Shown: positions 32,988 to 43,385, counted from the first letter of the stretch. The stretch: 64,000 nt of DNA from Nitrospirillum amazonense (GCF_007828035.1 NZ_VITV01000016.1:45756-109755); one strand, 5' to 3'. Notes: a model not told the origin generated them from the sequence alone. Numbers and translations: made by a program.

Positions 32988-35464
32988 CACCGTTCCTCCC
33001 GCCGAGGGGCCGGCACGCTCAAGTGCGTCTCCACAGCATCCAAGGGATAAGTGCGCCCTTGCCAGACGAACTCACCGGGCAGGTCTTTCGGTCGCCGGAT
33101 GTCAGCCACCATCTTGGCGCCGACCACGCGATAGCGGATGGTCACCGCGCCATGCGGCGTCGCGGCCGTCGCATCCAGTTGGGTCAGGGCCCCCAAGGCG
33201 GGCTGAATCCGGACGGCGGCATATCCCGGGGCGCCGGGCTGGATGCCGGCGACGATATCCAACAGGTCCGCGGTGGGATGAGCGCTCCAGGCATGGGTGT
33301 CGGAGCGCGTGTTGCCCCGCTCCTCCGGCCAGGTGGTGTAGTGAAGCGCCAGTAGGTCACGCCACGTCTGCAGCAGCGCGTGGTAGTCATCCGCCAGGCC
33401 GGCATGAACGAAGGCCTGCGCCAGATACCAGGCGAAGTAGTAGCTGCTGACGTACATCCCATCCGGGGCATCGATACCGCCACCGGCCTTGGTGATGCGT
33501 CGCAGGATCGCCGGCGCCTCCTCCGGCGTCGCGACGTCATAGAGGACCGCCAGGGTATTGGTGTGCTGGCTGAAAACGTCGCCATCGGGATTGTCGGCGT
33601 AGAGCCCGCGTCCCGCCTGCCAGCAACGCGCCCGGAGCGCCGCCCGCACGGCGTCGGCACGGGCCGTGTCCGCCGCCGCCTGGGCCGGATCCCCCAGCGC
33701 CTTTTCCAACGCCGCCCCTTGGCGCAGCGCCCCCAGCCAGCTGACGGACATCAGGCAGCTTTCACCATCCTTGCCATAGGAGGGGAACTTGGTGCGATCG
33801 GTCGCCGGCTGCCCCGCCCAGTCGATGAAGTTCCACTGCGGATTCTTGGTCAGCAAACCGGACGGCGCCTGATAGCGCTCGAACCAATGCAGCACCTTGC
33901 GCATGCGGTCCAGGTGCCGCACCACCGGACCGGTGTCCGGCTGTTGCATCCACCAATCATGCAGCATCCCTACCCACAACAGGGAGAAGGGGGCGATAGC
34001 GTTGCTGTTGCGGACCGGGTAAGCCCCTTCAACGAGCCCATCATCCACGTCCGACTGGGCGAAGGCGTCGATCGCCTGTTCCGCCAAGCGGGGATCCCCG
34101 CCGACAGCGTAGCTGATCAGCGCCTGAAGCCGGGTGTCGCCGACATACTGGTTCTGTTCCCAGAACGCCGTGTCCATATAGGTTTCATGCGCGTCTACAC
34201 GCGCCGTGCGCCAGCCGACCTGCCAGATATGGTCAAGCACCGGGTCGCTGCTCTTGAAACTTCCGATCTGCTGGAACGGGTAGCCGGTTTCGAAGACCCG
34301 CAGGCCGTCCAGGGTCAGTGGTTCACCCTGCGTCACCACGTCGATATCGAGATAACGCCATGTCCGCCACCACAGCGGCTGGAAAACTCGCCGCCCGCCG
34401 TCGGCGGTGAACGTATCCCAAATGCCGACGGCCTTCCGGTCGTCCACCAGATCGCGATCCGCCTTCTTGAACTGATCGTCGTAAAGGGCCTCGGCATAGG
34501 TCAGTTTGATGACCGCGTCCTTGCCGCCGCTCACCGCCAATTCCGGATAGGCCGAGATCATCGCGTCCCGGCGGAGCAACAGCTTGACGTGGGTATTGGC
34601 CGGCACGGTGACGGCATGGCCGGGGAATGCTTTCCCCCCGTCGAGATCGCTGCGCACCACCGTTCCGGCTGGTACCGGCGCATACTCCTGCTGCGGCAGG
34701 CGGTCGATCGTCAGCGTACGGGCCGCGGCCCCTGGTGCCGGCACGGCCTCCCGCCAATCGCCCTTGGGTTCCGCCACCGCCATCCAGTCCCAATTGGCCT
34801 TGGCGGCGTCGATCACCTCGGGCGAGCCTGCGACATAGAACCAGCGACGCACCTGGCGATAGCCGTTGACAGCCGACCGCCCACCGTCCACCGCAACCCG
34901 CCAGCCGGCCTGATCGGTACCGACAGCGGCCGCGGGGCCATCACCCCGCAGGCGGAAGCCGGTATCGACACTCTGCTGGAAAATGGGGGCCGTCTGGGAA
35001 AACAACTCGCCGCCGGCCGCCGCCCGCTTTTGCGCGTCCGTGGCATTGGACGGCAGCACCGGCGGCGGCTTCACGAAGTTCCAAACCTCCGCCGCGATCA
35101 CGTTCCGGCCCGGCCGCAGATACGGCGCGAGATCCAACGCCTCCATCCGCCAATGAGCGATGTCGCCGGTGGAGGGCCCCATGGCCACCCGCACACCGTT
35201 GACATAGAGGTTGAACCGGTTGTCAGCCGTCACTGTGACCGGGAAGGCCGCCGGCACCGCGGCCAAGTCGAACGTCCGCCGGAAATCGAGAACGATGGGA
35301 CGTTCCCTGACGGCGGCATCGGGATGGGTGATCCATCCCGATGCTGAAGCAGCGGCGCCCTGGCCCTCTGCCGACACAGCGGCGCCCTGGGCGGCAGCCG
35401 GGCCCGTCGGCGCGGCCAAACACAGCGCCAGGATACGGGCCAGGGTGATGGACGGAAGCCTCAT
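32987..35464 (-). CDS. GH78 alpha-L-rhamnosidase, secreted
   Basis: 825 aa with a signal peptide (MRLPSITLARILALCLAAPTGPAAAQ is cut near residue 26). It has N-terminal beta-sandwich modules, a long linker, and the (alpha/alpha)6 catalytic domain with WWRTWRYLDIDV, YMDTAFWEQNQYVGDTR and HAWSAHPTADLL. These match GH78 landmarks, including the acidic Glu/Asp residues around EQNQYVGD. It cleaves terminal alpha-L-rhamnose from plant glycosides or polysaccharides. Its ATG overlaps the GH106 stop (ATGA), so the two rhamnosidases are translationally coupled. Confidence 0.88.
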   Translation of the reverse strand: MRLPSITLARILALCLAAPTGPAAAQGAAVSAEGQGAAASASGWITHPDAAVRERPIVLDFRRTFDLAAVPAAFPVTVTADNRFNLYVNGVRVAMGPSTGDIAHWRMEALDLAPYLRPGRNVIAAEVWNFVKPPPVLPSNATDAQKRAAAGGELFSQTAPIFQQSVDTGFRLRGDGPAAAVGTDQAGWRVAVDGGRSAVNGYRQVRRWFYVAGSPEVIDAAKANWDWMAVAEPKGDWREAVPAPGAAARTLTIDRLPQQEYAPVPAGTVVRSDLDGGKAFPGHAVTVPANTHVKLLLRRDAMISAYPELAVSGGKDAVIKLTYAEALYDDQFKKADRDLVDDRKAVGIWDTFTADGGRRVFQPLWWRTWRYLDIDVVTQGEPLTLDGLRVFETGYPFQQIGSFKSSDPVLDHIWQVGWRTARVDAHETYMDTAFWEQNQYVGDTRLQALISYAVGGDPRLAEQAIDAFAQSDVDDGLVEGAYPVRNSNAIAPFSLLWVGMLHDWWMQQPDTGPVVRHLDRMRKVLHWFERYQAPSGLLTKNPQWNFIDWAGQPATDRTKFPSYGKDGESCLMSVSWLGALRQGAALEKALGDPAQAAADTARADAVRAALRARCWQAGRGLYADNPDGDVFSQHTNTLAVLYDVATPEEAPAILRRITKAGGGIDAPDGMYVSSYYFAWYLAQAFVHAGLADDYHALLQTWRDLLALHYTTWPEERGNTRSDTHAWSAHPTADLLDIVAGIQPGAPGYAAVRIQPALGALTQLDATAATPHGAVTIRYRVVGAKMVADIRRPKDLPGEFVWQGRTYPLDAVETHLSVPAPRREER

Positions 35465-38331
35465 TGCATAACCTCCACCTCGACGGGGCCGACCAAGCCG
35501 GCGGGGACAGGCTTCAGCAGCTTGAAGCCAGGCGCCTTGGCATCGACCATGGCGTTCTGCGGTGTGTTCAGGACGGCGATCTCCAGGGCGTTGCGACCGG
35601 GCCGCAGCGCCGCCGTCACATCCACCTTGAAGGGCTGGGTGACCAGCGGCTGGAAACGATGGCCATTGATGGTCACGACCGCCATGTCATGGACTTCGCC
35701 CAGGGCCAGAAGGACGCGCCGCCCCTTGCCCAGCCAGGATCGCTCCACCTCCAACGTGTGTTGGTATGTCCCCTCGCCCGCGAAGTCGCCCAGTTCAGCG
35801 GTTTGCGACCAGTCGCCCAGGGAGGTGATCGTCAGCGGCCGGCTGACCGACGCCCCCTTGGGACCATGGCCATTCACCGCCAAGGTCCAGCCATCCTTGG
35901 GCAATGCCTTATGGGTCACGAGAACCGGTGCCGGGGCGGGCAGCGGCGGCAAGCGGGTATCCTGCACCAGCAGCGCGCTGGCGCCAGCCGGCAACGTCAG
36001 GGGAACCGCCGTGCCATCGCCCGCGGGCTGGACGCCGCTGGACGCCGTGATGGTACCATCCAAGGCGTTCCAGCGGGTGACAGCGCCACGACCCGGCAAC
36101 ACCAAACTGGCGTCGCGAGACTGCCCACCGGCGTTGTGCAGGAAGGTCACCAACTGGTCCCCCACGCGACGCTGCACGTAGACCACATCCGTGGGATCGG
36201 CCGTGAAGCGCAAGTTGGCCGGCACCTGGATCAGGCGCAAGGCATCCACCACGCCGTCGGCCGGCACGACACGAGCGCCGGCCTTCAGGGTAGCCGCCAC
36301 AGCCGCCCGGACGCGGGCATCCCGGGCCTCATGGTTGGCCAGCCCCTCATCACGGCTGGGCACATGATCGGCGAAGACAACCGGCAGCCCGGCCTGGGCG
36401 AAGGCGGCGACCTGTTCCGCCGTCTCGGCCGCGATACCGTCCACCGGGGGCAGGACCAGAACCGGGTACCCGGCGCCCCCGGCGGAAACCAGTTGATGGT
36501 CTTCCACGCGGGCGTGGGCCAACGCATCGGGATTGACGCGGTCGAAGTCGTAGCCGCCGGCGAGGAAACGGCGTTGCGCCAGCTCGGCGTCCGCGCCCCG
36601 ATCCTCGATGCCGGCATAGTAGCCGACCTGGCCGTAGAAATAAGCCACCGGCACCACGGGCTTGCCCTGGCGCAGCACCGCCTGGGTACGGGCGAAATAG
36701 GCCGCCAGCGTGGGCACGCCGGCCCAGATCGGGTTGGTCTCGTTGACCATGGTGCTGAAACCGAGCGCGAATGCGCTGGGCTGGAAGGCGTGCCAGCCGG
36801 GCCACGCCACGCCATCACGCCGATAATTGGTGCCGTGGATCACCAGGCTGTTGACGCCGCTGGCGAAAATCAGGTCCGCCCGCTGGCGCAATTCGTCGGG
36901 CGTGACTGAATAAGGGCGATCCTTCCAGCACAAGCTTTCCGCCGACACGATGGCCCGACCATAGAGATCGGCGGCGGAGCGGGCGAAGCGCATGAAATAG
37001 GGATCGGCCCCCGCCAGATCCTCCGTCTCCGGTATGTCGGCGACGCCATAGCCCCGGACAATGTCGAGCGCGCCGCCATGTGCCTGGAACTTCGCCTGAA
37101 GGCCGTGCGCATGATTCCAGGCGACGAACGGATCGACAAAGCCATCGAACATCAGGTCGGAGACGGTGCGGCGGTAGTCGGCCCGCACACGCTCCGCCGT
37201 GCTGTCCCCCGCCTCGAAATAGGGGGGCGACCAGTATTCCCCCCAGGCCTGCATCCAGCCCGGCTGCAGCACCAGGGGCAGATAAGGGGTAAGGTCATAG
37301 CCGCGGCGCTTCTTGAATTCCGCCAGGAAATTCTCGGTCCAGGGCAGATCCTGCATCAGCTCCAGGCTGTCCACGAAGGTGGAGCGGACCGCGGAAAAGG
37401 CGGGACCCAGAGCCGACGGCAGCGGGTCCGCCACCCGCGCCACATGGGCGGCGAAGGCGGACGGGTCCATATGGTCCAGGGTCAGCTGCGGCCCCTCACC
37501 GGTACCCGCCAGGATCCCCATGTTGACGGCATACTGTTTGAAGACGAAGACCTGCCAAGTCCCCGCCGGCGGTGTCCAATCCAGCGTGCCGTCGTCCCGC
37601 AGCTTGTCGGTCAGCACCAACGCACTGCCTTCGTCCAACTTCCCGGGCGTATCCACATGACGCCAGGGATAGAGGACCAGACCTTGGGCGGGAGGTGCCG
37701 GCTGCAGTGCCGGGCCGTTGCCCTTGACGGCGATCACCGCCACGATCTTGGCCCGCGCGTCCAGCCGGGCCGGCCAGTCCGCCACCCTCGGATCCTTGCC
37801 CCGGGGATCAAAGCCCGAAATGGCGCCCATGCGCTTGGTCCGGCTGGGGATGGCCACCTTGACCGGCCCCTTGCCGCCGCTGACCTCGGTGAACGCCATG
37901 GTCAGCTCCACGTAGGCCTTTTCCGGCGGAATGGCGAAGCCACCACCCGACGGCCACGCGGACCCCAGCGTGTAGTCGAGGGTCAGTCCCCGTGCCGACG
38001 CCTCCTCGGCCGCGGCCTTCACATGGGCGAAGAACGGCGGGGTGGCATAGCCGTTGATCGTGTCACGCTCCGCCTGGCTGAGGCCAGGCACACCGGGATT
38101 GAAGGACTGGATTTCGGCACCGCCGAATCCCGCCTCATCCAGCACCTTGATTTCGCGCCGCAACTCGTCGGCGTTCACAGCGTCGCCCGGCCACCACCAG
38201 CGCAGACGCGGCCGCATCTCCTTGGGCGGCGCCTGAAACACCTGCTCCAAGGTCTGGGCCTTACCCGCTTGGGCCCCGAAGAGAAGGGCCAGGGCACAGG
38301 CCCCTGCCAGAAGAGGGTGCCACCTGCTCAT
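35461..38331 (-). CDS. GH106-type alpha-L-rhamnosidase, secreted
   Basis: 956 aa from the ATG at 38331 (a GTG precedes it). Signal peptide of about 26 residues ending AGKAQ. The mature start RPRLRWWWPGDAVNADELRREIKVLDEAGFGGAEIQSFN is characteristic of GH106 and related large glycosidases. A C-terminal beta-sandwich (RVLLALGEVHDMAVVTINGH) resembles carbohydrate-binding galactose-like modules. A second rhamnosidase of different mechanism and linkage preference beside a GH78 points to a branched or complex rhamnoside. Confidence 0.83.
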   Translation of the reverse strand: MSRWHPLLAGACALALLFGAQAGKAQTLEQVFQAPPKEMRPRLRWWWPGDAVNADELRREIKVLDEAGFGGAEIQSFNPGVPGLSQAERDTINGYATPPFFAHVKAAAEEASARGLTLDYTLGSAWPSGGGFAIPPEKAYVELTMAFTEVSGGKGPVKVAIPSRTKRMGAISGFDPRGKDPRVADWPARLDARAKIVAVIAVKGNGPALQPAPPAQGLVLYPWRHVDTPGKLDEGSALVLTDKLRDDGTLDWTPPAGTWQVFVFKQYAVNMGILAGTGEGPQLTLDHMDPSAFAAHVARVADPLPSALGPAFSAVRSTFVDSLELMQDLPWTENFLAEFKKRRGYDLTPYLPLVLQPGWMQAWGEYWSPPYFEAGDSTAERVRADYRRTVSDLMFDGFVDPFVAWNHAHGLQAKFQAHGGALDIVRGYGVADIPETEDLAGADPYFMRFARSAADLYGRAIVSAESLCWKDRPYSVTPDELRQRADLIFASGVNSLVIHGTNYRRDGVAWPGWHAFQPSAFALGFSTMVNETNPIWAGVPTLAAYFARTQAVLRQGKPVVPVAYFYGQVGYYAGIEDRGADAELAQRRFLAGGYDFDRVNPDALAHARVEDHQLVSAGGAGYPVLVLPPVDGIAAETAEQVAAFAQAGLPVVFADHVPSRDEGLANHEARDARVRAAVAATLKAGARVVPADGVVDALRLIQVPANLRFTADPTDVVYVQRRVGDQLVTFLHNAGGQSRDASLVLPGRGAVTRWNALDGTITASSGVQPAGDGTAVPLTLPAGASALLVQDTRLPPLPAPAPVLVTHKALPKDGWTLAVNGHGPKGASVSRPLTITSLGDWSQTAELGDFAGEGTYQHTLEVERSWLGKGRRVLLALGEVHDMAVVTINGHRFQPLVTQPFKVDVTAALRPGRNALEIAVLNTPQNAMVDAKAPGFKLLKPVPAGLVGPVEVEVMQ

Positions 38332-38352
38332 CACGCGTTTCCTTCCCAGGGA

Positions 38353-40560
38353 TCAGGGCTTTATTGTTTGCCGGCCAAGATGGGTCATACCTGCCAACGC
38401 CACATCCTCAGCGGATGCGCCGACCTCAACGCGATAGTCGCCCGCCGGGACCACCCAGCGCTGGGCCTTGGCATCGAAATCACCAATGACGCGGGGATCG
38501 GCCGTGACGGTAACCTCGCGGCTTTCCCCCGGCTTCAGCGTCGGCTTGTCCCAGCCGATCAGACGCTTGGCCCGGCCGTTGCGCGAAACATAGACCTGAG
38601 GCACATCTGCCCCTTCACGGCCGCCGGTGTTCGTGACAGTGAACCGCACCCGCAGCGTGTCGCCGCCGGCGACCTTCAGCCCGTCATAGTGGAAACGGGT
38701 ATAGCTGAGGCCGTAGCCGAAGGCGTAGAGCGGCCGTGCGCCGGTCTTGGCGAACCACCGGTACCCCACGTCGGACCCTTCGGGATAGCTGATGTCAAAC
38801 GGCTTCAGCCCCGCCTGGATACCGTAAACCGCCCGCGTCTCCTTATCCGCTGGCTGGGCGTCACCACCCGGCAGCATGGGGTTGGGCAGTTGCTTCTCGC
38901 TGGCCGGGAAGGTGATCGGCAGGCGCCCGGAAGGGTTGACGGCCCCGGTCAGCACCCGCGCGATGGCCTCCCCCCCCCGCTGGCCCGGGAACCAGGCGGC
39001 CAGGATGCCCTGCACCTGATCCCGCCATGGCATGCTGACGGCATTGCCCGTTTCCAGCACCACGACCGTTCGGGGATTGGCCGCCGCGACGGCGGCGATC
39101 AGCGCGTCCTGCCCGTCCTCAAGCGCCAAGTCCTTGGCGTCTTCCGCCTCGGTCGCCCACTTCTCCACGAACACGATCGCCACATCGGCATCACGCGCCA
39201 GAGCGGCCGCCGCCGCTGGATCATGGCCGTCGTTGAACTCCACCGACGCGTCCGGGCGCCCAGCCCGCAGCGCCGCCAGCGGTGACGACGGACCGTAGCT
39301 GCGGCTGGCGAAGGACGAAGCCCCCGTCCCCGGGCGCTTGACCACCAGCGCGAAGCCACCCACTGGGGTGACCTGACTGGAGCCACCGCCGGACAGGACG
39401 CCGATATCCGCATGCCCGCCGATGACGGCGATGCGCTTGGCGGTGGCCGCCAGGGGCAGGACATCCCGCTCGTTGCGCAGCAGGACCATGCCGGCTTCCG
39501 CCGTCGCCTGCGCCACGGCGGCGTGGGCGTCGTAGTCGATGGAACCGCCCGGGACGGCCGGGTTGTCGATGACGCCGCGCGCGAACAGGGTCCGCACGAT
39601 GCGCCGCACGGCGGTATCCACCGCCGCCTGCGGAACCCGCCCCTGCGCGATCTCTTCCTCCAGCGAAGCGGAGAAATACTTCTTCAGGTCCAGCTGGTCG
39701 CCCGACTGCTGATCCAGTCCATGGACCAAGGCTTCGGTGGAGTGGACCGCCCCCCAGTCCGACATGACCCAGCCCTTGAAGCCCCAATCGCGCCGCAGGA
39801 CGTCATTCAACAGGAAGGGATTCTCACAGGCGTAGACGCCGTTGACCCGGTTGTAGCCGCACATGACCGAGCCCGGATCGCCAGTCTCGATGCCAATCTG
39901 GAAAGCAAGCAGGTCGCTCTCGCGCATGGGCGTTTCCGCCATGGTGACCGACAGGACGTTTCGCCCCGTCTCCTGGTCGTTCATAGCGAAATGTTTGATG
40001 GTGGCGACGATATGATTGGATTGCACGCCGGCGATGGCGCGCCCCACAAGCCGGCCCGCCAGCAGAGGGTCCTCCCCCAGATACTCGAAATTGCGCCCGC
40101 CACGCGGGTCGCGCACCAGGTTCACCCCGCCGGCCAACATGACGTTGAAACCCTTGGCATGGGCCTCCGCGCCGATCATGGCACCGCCGCGATAAGCCAC
40201 CTCCGGGTCCCAACTGGAGGCGACCGCCAATCCGGAAGGAAGGGCGGTCGCAACGTCGCCGGGCCGCTGATTGTTCAGGTTCGACACGCCCAGGCTGGCG
40301 TCGGTTTCCGTGAGGGCGGGGATGCCCAACCGGGGGACGCCGGCTACATAACCGGCGCCGATCACGACACCGTCCGGACGCTTGGACCGCTGGACCAGCG
40401 CCAACATCGGCCCATGCAACAGGCTCATTTTTTCGTCCTGGGTCATCTGCTCCAGGAGGGCCTGGGCCTTGGCGTCGGCCTGCGACGGGGTTTCCCCCGC
40501 CGCAGCCCAGCCCGCCATCATTGCCAACCCGGACACAGCGGCGGCCATGGCAAAACGCAT
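38353..40560 (-). CDS. GH3 beta-glucosidase, secreted
   Basis: 735 aa with a signal peptide (about 22 residues). The GH3 N-terminal barrel has the IKH (189-190) and NDQETGR motifs and the nucleophile Asp268 in GWVMSDWG. The C-terminal alpha/beta sandwich and a fibronectin-III-like end (PTLKPGESREVTV) complete a three-domain GH3. It releases beta-linked glucose or xylose. It is second in the operon after the TonB receptor (12-nt gap), so it probably trims the glucose left after rhamnose removal. Confidence 0.88.
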   Translation of the reverse strand: MRFAMAAAVSGLAMMAGWAAAGETPSQADAKAQALLEQMTQDEKMSLLHGPMLALVQRSKRPDGVVIGAGYVAGVPRLGIPALTETDASLGVSNLNNQRPGDVATALPSGLAVASSWDPEVAYRGGAMIGAEAHAKGFNVMLAGGVNLVRDPRGGRNFEYLGEDPLLAGRLVGRAIAGVQSNHIVATIKHFAMNDQETGRNVLSVTMAETPMRESDLLAFQIGIETGDPGSVMCGYNRVNGVYACENPFLLNDVLRRDWGFKGWVMSDWGAVHSTEALVHGLDQQSGDQLDLKKYFSASLEEEIAQGRVPQAAVDTAVRRIVRTLFARGVIDNPAVPGGSIDYDAHAAVAQATAEAGMVLLRNERDVLPLAATAKRIAVIGGHADIGVLSGGGSSQVTPVGGFALVVKRPGTGASSFASRSYGPSSPLAALRAGRPDASVEFNDGHDPAAAAALARDADVAIVFVEKWATEAEDAKDLALEDGQDALIAAVAAANPRTVVVLETGNAVSMPWRDQVQGILAAWFPGQRGGEAIARVLTGAVNPSGRLPITFPASEKQLPNPMLPGGDAQPADKETRAVYGIQAGLKPFDISYPEGSDVGYRWFAKTGARPLYAFGYGLSYTRFHYDGLKVAGGDTLRVRFTVTNTGGREGADVPQVYVSRNGRAKRLIGWDKPTLKPGESREVTVTADPRVIGDFDAKAQRWVVPAGDYRVEVGASAEDVALAGMTHLGRQTIKP

Positions 40561-40572
40561 GCTGACGCTCCT

Positions 40573-42885
40573 TTACTGGCCGAAGGTGTAGCGGAGGTTC
40601 AGACCGAACTCCCGCGGACGCACCAGCGTCCCGACGGCGTAGCCCGACGCGTAGTAGCTGTAGTCCACCTGCGCGGCGCCGCGGGTCGTCAGCGTGGAGA
40701 CGTCCGCCAGATTCTTCGCGAAGACCGAAACCTCATAGGCCCCGTCCTTGTCGCGCAGCCCCAGGAACAGGCTGTTGTTGATCAGGTCGCTGTAGCTGAT
40801 GTTCTGGAAGGGGTCCGTCCGCTTCGGGATATAGTTCACGAGGCCGCGCACGAAGCCTTCGTTGTTGCCCCACAGCGGAACGGCATATTCGAAGTTGGCG
40901 CTCAAGCTCCAGTCCGCCTGATCACTCAGACGGCCATTCAGGCGGCAGAAGGCGACCTGCTGCCCCATCGGCACCGACGGCGTGCCGACCGAGTCCGCGA
41001 CACCATCGCCGTTGTAGTCGTTGCAGGGCGCCAGCGCGTTCTTGAACTGGGTACTGTTGTAGGTTCCGCTCAACCCGAACTGCAGATGCTCGGTGATCTG
41101 CCCGGCCAGGGTAGCCTCGAACCCCCGAACCTGGGCGTCGGCGTTGAAGGTGAAGGCCGCGTTATTGTCCGGAATGCCGTTACGCGCGGTCGATACCGAC
41201 AGGTAGGAACCGGTATAGGCCTGGTAGTTCTGGAAGTCCTGCTGGTAGGCGCTCAACGTGAAGCGCAGCTTGCGGTCCAGCAGTGCACCCTTCAGGCCGA
41301 TTTCATAGGAGTCGGACTTCTCGGGCTTGTACAGCAGCAGGCTTTGGTCGAGGGCCGCCGTCGTCGCGATGACGCCACCCGGACGATAAGAGCGGCCATA
41401 GCTGAAGTAGGCCGTCAGATCGCGGCTGAAGTCATGCTTGTAGCTGGCCGATCCCGTGAACTGGCCGGAAATCCCCTTCTGCATGTCAGGCGCGATCCCG
41501 GCCTGCGTAATGGGATTGGGGCCGAAAATGGGGCCGCTCAGGGTTTGATTGAAGGCGTGGTCGAAGTGCTGCTCCTGATAGCGGCCGCCAACCTCGATCA
41601 AATCGCTGTCCGTGATCTTAAAACGGTGATCGGTGAAGATCGCATAATCCTGGATGGAGGCGGGAGCATCGATCCCCACATTGAAGACGCCAAAAGACAG
41701 CGGCGGCATCGGCGTGGGGGACAGCGCGAAGGGCAATATCTGAGCCTGGTTCACGCTGGTCGGGGAATTGACGTTGTCATAGTAGACGCCGACCAGGTAG
41801 TTCCAGAAATCCCGCCCCTGGGATGTCAGGCGCAGTTCCTGTGAGACCTGATGGATATTGGTATTCACATACTGCATCTGGGAGTAGTTCGGGATCGACC
41901 CTCCCCGCGCCAAGTCGGACACCCGGTCATTGCTGATCTGCTGATATCCACCCACGTAGTTGATGGCGACGCCACCCAGATCCAGCTCGCCCGTCAGCGT
42001 GGTCACGTTGCCAGTGTAGTGGTATTCGGTCGGCCCATTGGTCAGCGAAACGCGATCCCCGGGTGTCAGGTAGGGCGTCGCCGTGGAGCCACCGACGGAG
42101 AAGGCGATCGGGTTGGCGACCGTGTAGTTGTCCATGAACTGGTGGGTCAGGACGAAGGTCAGGTCTTCGGTCGGCTTGAAGGCCAAGCTGGCGCGAACAC
42201 TGCGGGTCTTGTCACCGTCGTCGCTGCCATTGCGGATGTTGTGCGCATCGGCCGCGTCATTGCGGTCGAACAGGCCGGCGATGCGGAAGGCCAGCTTGCC
42301 ATCAACGATCGGCGCCCCGACGGCGGCCTGAGTGTTGATGCCATCCTGGGTCGTGAAGGTCTGCTGAACGTAGCCGCTGACCTTGTCCAGGTCCGGCTGC
42401 CGGCTGGCGATGGTGATGGCGCCGGAGGGCGAGGTACGGCCCCGCAAGGTTCCCTGCGGCCCGCGCAACACCTCGATCTGCCCGATGTCGTACAGGCTGC
42501 GGAAGGCGCTGTTGGTGTCCAGCGGGGTCTCGTTGAAGTAGACGTTGACCGTCGGCTGCGTGCCAGAGTTCGGATCGAAACCGACACCACGCACGGTGAT
42601 GGAATTGGTGTTCGGTTCTTTGGAATCCAGGCTGAGGCCCGGGGCCAACTGCTGGATATCCGAGAACTCGCGCAGGTTCAGCTTGTCGACCGTGTCACCC
42701 GTCACCACGTCGACGGACTTCGGCACATCCTGCAGGCGCTCGGCGCGCTTCTCGGCCGTCACGATGATTTCCATCAGGTCATCACTGGGCGCCTGCTCCG
42801 CTGCGGCGACCTGGGCAAAGGCGGGCGAGGCAACGCCAGCGGCCATCATGGTCGAGACAAGCAGAATGGATTTTAGATCGCGCAA
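40573..42885 (-). CDS. TonB-dependent outer-membrane receptor of the rhamnoside operon
   Basis: 770 aa. The start appears to be TTG at 42885, placed 7 nt after AGGGAGGG. Signal peptide ending PAFAQ; TonB box MEIIVTAEKR; plug domain with LQDVPKSVDVVTGD and VLRGPQGTLRGRTSPSGAI; a 22-strand-type barrel ending in FGLNLRYTFGQ. It belongs to the sphingomonad-style receptors that take up plant metabolites rather than siderophores. It heads the operon with GH3, GH106, GH78 and esterase genes, so it is the likely importer of the glycoside or its products. Confidence 0.87.
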   Translation of the reverse strand: MRDLKSILLVSTMMAAGVASPAFAQVAAAEQAPSDDLMEIIVTAEKRAERLQDVPKSVDVVTGDTVDKLNLREFSDIQQLAPGLSLDSKEPNTNSITVRGVGFDPNSGTQPTVNVYFNETPLDTNSAFRSLYDIGQIEVLRGPQGTLRGRTSPSGAITIASRQPDLDKVSGYVQQTFTTQDGINTQAAVGAPIVDGKLAFRIAGLFDRNDAADAHNIRNGSDDGDKTRSVRASLAFKPTEDLTFVLTHQFMDNYTVANPIAFSVGGSTATPYLTPGDRVSLTNGPTEYHYTGNVTTLTGELDLGGVAINYVGGYQQISNDRVSDLARGGSIPNYSQMQYVNTNIHQVSQELRLTSQGRDFWNYLVGVYYDNVNSPTSVNQAQILPFALSPTPMPPLSFGVFNVGIDAPASIQDYAIFTDHRFKITDSDLIEVGGRYQEQHFDHAFNQTLSGPIFGPNPITQAGIAPDMQKGISGQFTGSASYKHDFSRDLTAYFSYGRSYRPGGVIATTAALDQSLLLYKPEKSDSYEIGLKGALLDRKLRFTLSAYQQDFQNYQAYTGSYLSVSTARNGIPDNNAAFTFNADAQVRGFEATLAGQITEHLQFGLSGTYNSTQFKNALAPCNDYNGDGVADSVGTPSVPMGQQVAFCRLNGRLSDQADWSLSANFEYAVPLWGNNEGFVRGLVNYIPKRTDPFQNISYSDLINNSLFLGLRDKDGAYEVSVFAKNLADVSTLTTRGAAQVDYSYYASGYAVGTLVRPREFGLNLRYTFGQ

Positions 42886-42952
42886 AATTGTGCCCTCCCT
42901 TGCGGCTACGCTCTATATGGCGCCGCCGTTTTCCCTAATTATGGGATGGCAT

Positions 42953-42985
42953 CTTACTTTTTGGTGTTAGTAAGTCAATACTCAA
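42953..42985. promoter_or_regulatory. Candidate operator upstream of the TonB receptor
   Basis: An inverted repeat CTTACT-N10-AGTAAG (42,953-42,958/42,969-42,974) runs into AGTAAGTCAATACT. Reverse-complemented, this contains AGTATTGACTTACTAA, related to the elements at 497 and 28,379. It lies about 70-100 nt upstream of the receptor start. Confidence 0.4.
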
Positions 42986-43385
42986 TAACACGCTAACGTA
43001 CAATTCCCTGGACGGGATGTGCTGTCCAGCATTTTCCCCACGCCAGCACCAACGGCCCGCCGCAGCGCCTGGGCAGGTAAGCAGAACCAAAGACAAACGG
43101 CGGTGGTTCGACGCCCGCGCTTGCCGGCCTAGACGGCGGGCAGCGGCCTATTGCGAAAGGAATTCAGCAGTATAATTAACCTCCGGGATTTTCCATAGCC
43201 GCCCTTTACTGCAGTGGGCGCGGGGCACGCGATCCAAAGGGCGCACGGCCCCCCGCATTAAGATCGGGACAGAAGCGATTCCGCCGCGGGTATGCAGTAA
43301 GAAAGTCGCGACGTGACCGGTCGGAGATCAACCTCCCCTGCGCGGCATGCGGAATGCATCCCCTCGGCAATCGACTATTCCCGGG

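Noticed and set aside
33380..35347. A 655-codon plus-strand frame opposite the GH78 gene
   Set aside because: Antisense shadow of a clear GH78 rhamnosidase with signal peptide and operon context.
37078..39285. A 735-codon plus-strand frame across GH106 and GH3
   Set aside because: It spans two genuine genes and the gap between them in antisense, with no start site or family similarity.
39412..41844. An 810-codon plus-strand frame opposite the GH3 and receptor genes
   Set aside because: Antisense shadow caused by GC-rich codon bias; both minus-strand genes are unmistakable.
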